DNA from: Echinostoma caproni
Lineage: Eukaryota > Platyhelminthes > Trematoda > Plagiorchiida > Echinostomatidae
DNA: 27,939 nt
NCBI GenBank assembly: GCA_900618425.1
Contig: UZAN01040052.1
Location: forward strand, 1,007-28,945
Direction of reading: 5' to 3'
Shown here: one piece after another, positions 20,216 to 27,939 of the stretch
Position numbering within the stretch: the first letter of the stretch is position 1
How the letters are laid out: the number at the start of each line of letters is the position of its first letter
Notes under the pieces: model-generated
What the model saw: the letters and a program-made list of their open reading frames with translations, nothing else
Database searches by the model: none
Told to the model about the DNA's origin: nothing
Program-made: the position numbers and the translations under genes

Positions 20216-20810
20216 CTTACAATTTTATTTGTCAAATAACTTTGGCAAGTAAGGGGCAAGTTCCTTGAAGAAATGTTCCCTTTTGGAAGAATGAGCAAAA
20301 GGAGATTAGATGTGGAAGACAGATAACTAACCTAAATTGGGGATATCTAAGCAATGACCCAATTACTATTACCTACCCCATTCAATCCAATGGATAGTGT
20401 GTCCTTGAGTATTCCACACAAAGACTGNTCAATCTGGTTTGTGTTCATTGAGGCTTGTTTGGTAGACAATACTAAGGAGTATAACCCCTAACCGGGAGAA
20501 TTTTTAGAGTTTTAAAGTAAAGTCTTTGGCGCTAACTAGAATAAAACCACCAAGCAGCGGGTAAATCGGATTGGAGGTTCATCTATTTAAGTTAATCATT
20601 TTCCCTTCTCTGGTACCAAATGAGACTCCAAATCACCTCGAAACCCCAATGTAGAGGAATAGGAGATTAAATTGTGTCTGACTTCTACCCAATGATCATT
20701 CAGCACGCTAAGTTCATTTGAAATGACAAAATCCGTCCTAAGCATGTTGCGGAATCACAGCAATAAACTAAGTATTCTGAGAACTCATGTAGCTGTTCGC
20801 TGAAGATATG

Positions 20811-20831
20811 AACCGTCGACCGTGTAGCTCA
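20811..20831 (+). repeat. Hammerhead-SINE head fragment
   Basis: Twenty bases (20812-20831) are identical to 20042-20061, the start of the tRNA-like head of copy 5, only about 770 nt away. The similarity stops right after the box A region. Confidence 0.6.
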
Positions 20832-22128
20832 AAGTTATGAACTTACGACTCAGACCAGAATGTTTGAAATGGTATGTATGAGAAGTTCATTTGTGTACAC
20901 TGTGTGTTGATCATGTAGGTTCACCTCCTCCTCCCTCCCTCAAAATAGATCCAATCCCTGCTCATCTTACAAATTACCACTAACTTTGTATGCATTGCGA
21001 GTTTAGGAGCGATCAGTGAAGTTCGCTTCGCTATGATGATGATGACGATGAATTTCGACGCCTAAACGAACGGTACTTGTTTCAAAACTGCAAAATATTC
21101 GAAATCATCATCTCTAAAACCGGCATAAACTGTTTCAACTGCACCTTGACTATTTAAGAAACATTTAAATCGAACTGATTGAAGCGCATCCTGGGTTGTT
21201 CAGCTGAAGGTAGAAAAACGAAATGAGGCCCCAGATATAGGCAACCAATGGAATTACATCATTTGCTTTTCTACCAATCAGATTTATAAGTATTGCAACG
21301 TTTTTATTACATACAGTTACCAAAAGTAGGATTGCTTAACTTCATATCTACTAGAACCTTTTGTGAATCGGAAAGTCGCGTAAGGGCCTACAAAACAAGC
21401 ATCCTATTCAATCTGATGAAAAGAAAGCTGGCGAAATTTGTTTGGCACTTTTACGATCGAAGGATATACATTTAACCATTTCTGAATCCGGAAGGGTTGG
21501 GTACTTCAGATCATAAAATTAAATTGGTGCCAGTCAATTTCTTTCGTTGTCTGTATCCCTGATGATTACGTCTGAATTCACGACACAACCAGGAGACTGG
21601 CAATCATAATTACATGAAATCACCTTTCAAGTATTCCCTATATCTTGTTTACTTTTTACATACTCCTTTAGGGATGAGGTAGTAGTACCTTTGAGATTGT
21701 GCTCAATAAAAACAAATATCTCAGTTCACTACCTCGTTCAACCGAGCAATTTCTCAAATGAAAGTATTGACGTAACTCGTGCGCACCCTAATTTCCCCAC
21801 CCCACGCCCCTCGTCACGCCTAGTGTATTGAACCCCATTCACGGGAGTAACTCAGATGAGATGCAACATATCTGCAATAGTGGTGGTTGAATATAAATAG
21901 TGATAACAGAGAGTTAAGGACGTTGCAGATGAACACACAGTTCGTAATAAATTCTCTTCACCAAAGGCTACCGATACACAAGTGTGGTATTGAAAACTGA
22001 AATAAATGATTCTAACTTGAGGATCATGTAGGACGGGTTTGGCCAACGTATGTAAGTTCGAGTAGAATGTTTTTATTTCGTAACATGAGACGAGAACTGA
22101 AAATCAATTTATATGCATTCTAACTTAC

Positions 22129-22302
22129 CAACTAGGCGGAAGCGAGAGGAGGATGTGTCCACCGGATAGAACTGATCTTTAATCCATGAGACAACGGCTG
22201 GAGGGTCGGCGGAGACCTCACATTGTAAGTGTGTGGAATCACCAACTTGACTAATCGTTGCCGAGGGATCTTGTCGAACTTTGGGAAATCCACGAGGTGG
22301 GG
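22129..22302 (-). CDS. Lar: LAR-type receptor tyrosine phosphatase, exon for first part of Ig domain 2
   Basis: Internal exon of 174 nt on the minus strand. The acceptor reads ctgacag just above 22302 and the donor is a consensus gtaagt at 22123-22128. Both ends are phase 1: 2 nt, 57 codons, 1 nt. The product starts PPRGFP, which matches the conserved start of the second Ig domain in LAR, PTPRD and PTPRS (LPPGFP or LPRGFP). It then carries the first Ig cysteine (HLQC, about residue 27), the core tryptophan (VSWIKD, about residue 39) and a YPVD stretch equivalent to FLPVD in the vertebrate proteins. It ends RFRLVG, the counterpart of GRIKQLRS. The second half of the domain lies about 9 kb downstream at 12952-13068, and the split codon G|GT gives Gly. 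By family knowledge this is extracellular adhesive sequence of a neuronal/synaptic receptor phosphatase. The acceptor has a poor pyrimidine tract. Family assignment is firm; which LAR paralogue is unknown. Confidence 0.9.
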
Positions 22303-22792
22303 CTGTCAGATTTTGGTTAATCATATTGCATGTGTTGTGTTTGGTCGGAGGCAGTTGATACAAAAGTTGAAGAATGGTAGAGGAGGGGGGGACGTGGAGG
22401 AGATGTTTAGAACATAGGTTATCATTTCTAAACAAATAAGGGATATCTATAAACTAAAGCATACACAAGTGCAATCAAAAAAGACGATCAACTAAGATTG
22501 TCAATTGTATCATCTTGTTTTATGCATTATCTGGAAAAATGGAAGAATTCCCTGTGCTAATCTGTGATTTCGAGTCGGACACCTAATCTTCAGTTTGTTG
22601 TACAAAGTCTTGAGTGTAGACAAATCCGAACCGATAATTAACTGAAGACTTACACAAACAGAAAACTGGTGGAATTAGTTCCATTCATCCGCTAAACTGA
22701 GATCAGCAAAACACCGTCATGAGGACAGAGTCAGTTCTGAAGCAAATTTTGCAACACTGCATCGGGGGTTTATGTATGATCAATTTAACCAG

Positions 22793-23015
22793 ACGGCGGC
22801 AATGGTCAAGTGGTAAAATAGTCTAAATGACTAGCTGGTGGTCCTGAGTTTGAACCAGCCCACCGTCACCCATCTTCACGTTATCTGCATTCTCCCCACC
22901 CAGCCTTTTTATGATCATCACCCTCTTCCTGAAAATGTTTTACACATATCTATAAGCAATAATCAAAAAGGAGCTTAAAAAATTAAGTATTACTATTATT
23001 GTTATTATTATTACT
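22793..23015 (+). mobile_element. tRNA-derived SINE with ATT-rich tail
   Basis: A tRNA-like head GGCGGCAATGGTCAAGTGG with box A TGGTCAAGTGG (22803-22813) and box B GAGTTTGAACC (22846-22856) is followed by about 130 nt of unrelated body. It ends in an ATT/GTT microsatellite (22989-23015), a typical LINE-mobilised SINE 3' end. The head differs from both other SINE families here. Confidence 0.65.
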
Positions 23016-23488
23016 AAAATGAGATTTGTATTGGTTTGCTGAAGTCAGCTAGTCGGATGGAAAACTGAGTAGAGCAAATAACTTGCCTTTTCTAATAGAT
23101 CAAATTTGGTGTTCAGTTCAACATCAAATGCAACGGACTTTCACACCACATGGTAATACGAAACGAAGACAGGATAAATACCCATTTTTGTTAATTATCT
23201 AGAGACGTTTCCTCGAACTTCAAACATCATCATATGAATACTTTTTAGCCTAATGACCTGTGTTTTCGTAGCCAATGAAGCGCCATTGCACAGGATTGCG
23301 AACGAGTAGAGATTGAGCTGCTTTTAACACTATTATTAAGCCTTAGACGGTTTCTCTATTTCAGCTAAGTAATCCACCAAATACACAATATGTGATAAAT
23401 GTAGTTGTGACCGGCTTCAGATGAAAACAATATGCTTCGCTTGGTCTGCATTACAAGGGATTGAAACCAGTGTTCTTCTTTTTCAAGC

Positions 23489-23581
23489 GATAAATATATT
23501 TCTATGTCCGTGGGATTGGAACCCACGCATGGACGCCGCCTACGCGTTGTACGCGCATGCTACACCAGCTGAGCTACGAGG
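23489..23581 (-). mobile_element. SINE-B copy 1 (minus)
   Basis: The minus-strand tRNA-like head has box A TAGCTCAGCTGG (23565-23576) and box B GGGTTCCAATCCC (23512-23524), followed by a short tail GGACATAGAAATAT that matches GACATAGAAACTT of copy 2. It lies head-to-head with copy 2. Confidence 0.75.
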
Positions 23582-23835
23582 TCTTAGAAGCTCATTCGGT
23601 GGACTCCGGTGAATTCTGGGAAAAACCTGTCGGGGCAGTCAGCTTGCATGCTAACTAGTGGATGCCGCATACCTCTGTAAGTTGGATGGGTAAATTTGAA
23701 TGTAAAGAATTAAGTGCCATCGGTGTGGCCTCGTAGCTCATCTGGTAGAGCATGCGCGTACAAAGCGTAGGTGGCGTCCCACCGAGGCTACTGCACTTTT
23801 CACAATCGACATAGAAACTTCAAATCTGCCAAACA
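23582..23835 (+). mobile_element. SINE-B copy 2 (plus) with leader
   Basis: A 145-nt leader begins CTTAGAAGCTCATTCGGTGG and contains GGCAGTCAGCT and GTAAGTTGG. It is followed by the tRNA-like head with box A TAGCTCATCTGG (23734-23745), a shortened T-arm region (box B deleted to GGCGTCCCACCG), and the tail CACTTTTCACAATCGACATAG to about 23835. The leader matches the one beside copy 3 at 27134-27285. Confidence 0.75.
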
Positions 23836-24487
23836 ACAATTTGAACAATAAATATTTGTTTAAACGAAATCATTTGCTCTCTCTTACTCTTGATAATAGT
23901 GCAACCCCAAGGTGCACGCGCAGTGGTACAAATATAAGTACCGCAAAAGAACCTTACTATCAAAGTAACCACGTCCGCATTCAGTCGCAGACTACCAAAG
24001 ATACTAGCAGAGCAATCTGGAGCTTCATACAAGCGATAGATCTTGAAGAACACTATCCAGAACCCGGTCACCCCGTAACAAATCGCAATGATCCAAAATC
24101 TATAACAGTGTGAAAATAACTATATGGAATGCTCAAAGATCGATATGCTTTTCACAATGACAACGAATCACACGGTCTGTAGTCCATAACAGTAGTTTTG
24201 AAATCAAAATTTCTGCCATGCTCTCTTTCCAAATGTAATAATCTACAAACGGAATTCAACTTATTTCCCAAGAATAATTCCGGCGAGTTTGCAATATTTT
24301 CGTAAATATAGAGTAATATCCAAAATCTTCGGTTAGACGAATAGTTTGATTGCGATTCAATTTACACGATTTCAAAAGGAACGAATCATGTTGACAAAAA
24401 ATGTTCACTTATGTTGTTTCCTACGATAGTATGAATTAAAAATGCAATATTGTGTGTATGTTGTTTTTTTCGGTTGTGTCGGCTTAC

Positions 24488-24523
24488 CTCCTTCCGGTCC
24501 TGGATCTAACTGAGACTTAAAAA
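24488..24523 (-). other. Candidate 36-nt linker exon
   Basis: A donor gtaagc (24482-24487) preceded by an open phase-1 segment ending QLDPGPEG. With the following Ig2 exon it would give ..PEG-A-PPRGFP, similar to the acidic linker before Ig2 (REDQLPPGFP) in LAR proteins. The acceptor (aatag above 24523) has an A-rich run before it and a pyrimidine-rich stretch further up. Several upstream AGs are also possible. Weak, based on one good splice site and plausible peptide only. Confidence 0.2.
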
Positions 24524-27007
24524 CTATTTTTCTTATACCCGCATGGGTTAAAGCAAAACAAGAAACATTATCGGCGTCCACATAACATTAGACTCCTTAC
24601 GGACGGCAAAAAATGGAAATTTTGACGTTGTTTATCTAAATCACGATCTGCCAATCTCGGCTGGATGTCAATTCAATTTACAGCGGGAAAAACACGCAGA
24701 TTTTGCAGTTATTCTTTTTTAATTACCGAAGGCGCGGGCAAACCGTGAGCAGAAATTTACACTTCCTTCCATCGTGTCATCAGCTAACTGAACCGTGAAA
24801 ACAGACTGGACTTTTTTTGTGGCGATAGTTCGTGCTGTTTCGGATGATCCAGTTGCGTACATTACTCGATTCCAGCTGATTGTGCGTTCCCTTTGCTCTC
24901 GTCCAGTGTATTTCAAAACGCACCTAGCGGAATTTGCATACGAACTTGTGTTTATTTATTTATCAGCAAACATTAGCGGATGCGTGAACAGTTATGGATG
25001 TGATTTAATTCATGACCAATGATTGATGTGTTTCTGTTTCCCCCAGATCACATAATTGTATCCCTTCATTCAACCTAGTCGTTTCTCTCACGTCTTACTG
25101 ACCTCAGCGAGAACACATGGACCAACTCGTGTGTCAACTCTGTCTCAGATTAGAGTACTGCCTTTCAGTTTATCTTAACGCGATGTCAAGCGGATTGGAA
25201 AATAAAAAATACAAATTTAACAAATGTAACATTAGAGTTGTGAAACGGTTTGGTTTCTAAGCTAGAAAACTACCCCTTTGAAAGTCCAATATATTCTTCT
25301 TAGCTTGTGCGATGCACAATTCCTTGTATTTTTAGCTCCCTTCAAACAAAATCACTCAATCAGTAATTGAGTCTATTCGTACGGCTAGTCGTCGGTTATT
25401 CATAACACATATACAATTTTTGGATCCAGGAAAGTATGAAGTTAGAGAAACGATGTAGCCTCAAATGATGTTAGCTTGCGTTCGAACCCGTCACCAATAC
25501 AGCCAAACTTGTAAACATTTTATTGCATCACACGGAAGCCCTTCGATTGTCCGCTTAAAAAGAAGAACAAGAATATTACATATACACAGATACACATACA
25601 TATGATAGAATAGTAGTAACGACTCGTACAGTACAGGAATAGCTTCTCCGGAAAATAGTCCTAAAGAAATTCATGGACAAAATACACATTCATATTATGA
25701 AGGGATGAGATTCTTCACCAGAGTTTATCGAATACACGTACGTGACGAGCGGCGACTATTGCAAAACCGGTGGTGTGCTCCCGGAAGAGCTTAGCCCAAT
25801 TGGTAAGCTAATGTTTATTGCAATGTGTACATTTATTGTGTCCATCATTTTCGTTTTATATATGTAACGTGGGCATGATGCATACAAAGCGAATGGATTA
25901 TTCGACCAGACAACGTTGGAAAGCTTTTAGCAAAGTTCACGTGATGCGTATTATGTTCGGAATATACCTCTCTCTCTCCGCTCATTTATCTCTATTGCCG
26001 TACACATAAACCTGCCTAACTGACCAAAACGTTCCTTTCTCATTTGCATAATAAACAGATTTCATGTTTAGAATATCCCACCGAAGCAATGTTTCAACAA
26101 AAAGTATAAAACTAAAATTGTTGAAAATATACTACAGCCGTTTTGTATTTGAAATCTTAAGTGGTTTCACAATTGTCATGGAACAGTTCTTCGGCAACTT
26201 TATTCTGCCCCCACCACGAACAACACAGAGTGCTGACATATTCATTTACCGTTCTGAACCATTGGTGAACATCAGTCATTAAATCAGTCAGCGGTTTAGA
26301 ACAGTAAGTGTTTCAATCTTGCTGTCCACATCGGAGAAAAAACAATTGGGACGAGTAAATGGAACGAAGTTAAAGACTGCTAGAATTTGTGAAATCGCCG
26401 GGCAACAAAAGGATAGACGGTGGGGTGGGGGTGAGAATAGAGTGCGATAGTAGCGTTGTACATCCAACAAAAAATCGATGATGCAATTAGCGAATGAGAC
26501 AGTTGTATAGCGAGGTGTCATGCAAACCGACAGAAATTACCGGGATGCAACAGTAATCATATAAAGTTAACCACTCCGACACTGTAGTTCTATCAGGGCA
26601 TCCTAAAGCGTGTTGATTGTTAGAAGGATTTCGTGATTGATGTACCCTATTCGGCTTTTATTTAACCTTATCCCTCATGAAATTCATCTATGAGGCAATC
26701 ATGAACCAGCGATTCACACTGATTGCAGGCAAAGCTTTATTGGTTGCTTCAGCCACTACTGGTAAGCAGTAAATCTCTTTCGATGAGGTTTAAGATTAGA
26801 TAAAATGATACTCCATACTTACAAACCAATTCCGAACCAGCAAGATTGTGATATATGCCAAATGGACATTACCGATTAGTAAGAAGATCAACCGCAATAT
26901 TCCGGTTTGGGTTCAAAAGGACTACGTAACTGAGATTGGTTCTGAAAGATTATGCATCACTTCACTACTAAATATTTCGTGTGGAGTTAATGCCTGACAG
27001 ATGATGA

Positions 27008-27285
27008 GTTCAATTCAACTCCATTTATGTCCTAATTGTGAAACGTTCATTAGTCTTGATGGGATTCGAACCCACGCGTGGATGACGTCCTCACTTTTTA
27101 CAGCGCACCCTCTACCAACTGAGCTGCGAGGTCACATCGATAGCACTGATGTTTTCACTTTTGGATCATCCACCCAACTTACGAAGACATTTGGAATCCA
27201 CCAGGTAGTATGTGAGCTGACTGCCATGACCGTTTTTCCTTATAATTTACTGGAGTCAACCGAATGAACTTCTAATGTTACTTAT
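27008..27285 (-). mobile_element. SINE-B copy 3 (minus), most complete
   Basis: On the minus strand: leader (27285 down to 27134, with TCATTCGGTTGACTCC and GGCAGTCAGCT), then a tRNA-like head with box A AGCTCAGTTGG (27115-27125) and a perfect box B GGGTTCGAATCCC (27061-27073). The tail GTTTCACAATTAGGACATA runs to about 27008. It shows the whole unit: leader, Pol III promoter-like head, tail, about 275 nt. The anticodon region is too changed to name the parental tRNA. Confidence 0.8.
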
Positions 27286-27939
27286 CCCAATTCGCCAGTC
27301 CCAAGAAAAAGCTACTTGAATGTGACTGAAAACTAAATGTTTTATTTATCACAATTGCGAATAATGCCATACAGTACCTATTTAATTTTCCTCTAAATGA
27401 ACACCGCAGCAAGGACAAAGTGATGTTTACCTCTTTTTTAACACGGCAAGAGCTTCCGGCATGTACAGTGCTAACTATTGCACCAATCAGTTTTACATAC
27501 GCTTTGGATAAAAAATCGATTCGATCATTCCGGTTTCATACCTTGAACGTGGTCTAATATGGCATATGATGGATCTAACAGTATTTGGATACTGGTTTAG
27601 ATAAGATTATTTTAATCTCTATTCAGGTGTTAAATAAGACCATAAGAATGGTAATAGAAACAGAAACCATCAATGAAATTTCTGCTAATCATTAAATTGT
27701 TTATTTTCTCCTATCATTCGAATGCAAGTACTATGCCTGTGGGGGTGATATTTACTACACGACAAAGTGTTTAAAGTTACGACGAAACAGTCAACTTTCA
27801 TCAGCACAGTTTACTAGTATGAATTTACATGGAGCGAACAAAGCACAGGTTGGTACAATGTATCCAAAATCATTTCGCTACATTCGTGCACGTGGCCACT
27901 ACAGTTCACGTGATTATTAACAAATGGTTAGAATTTAGA

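Larger units (their letters stand above)
13069..22128 (-). other. Large intron splitting Ig2 (meA position)
   Basis: An intron of about 9.1 kb interrupting Ig2 in phase 1, between RLVG and SGSLIIE. This is the site where vertebrate LAR-family genes insert microexon meA (between QLRS and GALQIE). It contains hammerhead-SINE copies at 13480-13638, 16340-16740, 19815-20215 and 20811-20831, and a LINE endonuclease relic at 19057-19590. Two unexplained open segments lie at 14710-14844 and 17643-17924, and one undetermined base at 20428. The remainder shows no recognisable feature. Confidence 0.75.
22303..27939 (-). other. Intron upstream of the Ig2 exon (partial)
   Basis: This sequence lies 5' of the Ig2 exon on the transcribed strand. 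I looked for the Ig1 domain (a cysteine/tryptophan pair and a Y-x-C motif) and did not find it, so Ig1 is probably off the right edge. Recognised contents are an ATT-tailed SINE, three SINE-B copies and one weak linker-exon candidate at 24488-24523. A bare box-B-like GCGTTCGAACCC near 25481 lacks a properly spaced box A. Confidence 0.65.

Noticed and set aside
23820..24113. Overlapping ORFs on both strands, one containing GTYICTTARAPWG, which resembles an Ig F-strand Y-x-C motif and was considered for Ig1.
   Set aside because: No upstream cysteine/tryptophan pair in frame, no matching splice sites, and the region directly follows a SINE-B tail.

Overview
The window is animal nuclear DNA, most likely from a flatworm and probably a digenean trematode. 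There is no bacterial-style gene layout. Coding sequence is limited to four short phase-1 exons on the minus strand, separated by kilobase introns full of retroposon relics. The flatworm call rests on tRNA-headed SINEs that carry remnants of a hammerhead ribozyme of the kind known from the schistosome Sm-alpha family, plus a decayed LINE endonuclease typical of trematode genomes. Two single unresolved bases (n at 5893 and 20428) point to a draft assembly.

The only gene I can support is an internal part of a LAR-type (type IIa) receptor protein tyrosine phosphatase, transcribed right to left. In transcript order the exons are: first part of Ig domain 2 (22129-22302), second part of Ig2 (12952-13068), Ig domain 3 (10117-10425) and fibronectin type III domain 1 (1723-2055). 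All four are phase 1 at both ends. The codons rebuilt across all three junctions are sensible, so the four exons read as one 311-codon open frame. Ig1 and the signal peptide would lie beyond the right edge. FN3-2 onward, the membrane segment and the phosphatase domains would lie beyond the left edge. The intron inside Ig2 and the intron between Ig2 and Ig3 sit where vertebrate LAR-family genes carry microexons meA and meB.

The introns hold three main repeat classes. (1) A tRNA-headed SINE family with hammerhead remnants: 2590-2765, 7821-7915, 13480-13638, composites at 16340-16740 and 19815-20215, and a head fragment at 20811-20831. (2) A second tRNA-headed family ('SINE-B' here): 23489-23581, 23582-23835, 27008-27285, and a perfect 30-bp foldback of its tail at 5380-5450. 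(3) A decayed LINE endonuclease at 19057-19590. Other items are a tRNA-Ala-like repeat at 3310-3402, another tRNA-derived SINE with an ATT tail at 22793-23015, simple repeats, a G-quadruplex motif on the transcribed-sense strand at 153-181, and a separate hammerhead-like core at 11948-11978. Most of the remaining intron sequence shows nothing I can name.

Splice sites, domains and repeat families were assigned by eye from the sequence. No database search or folding calculation was run.
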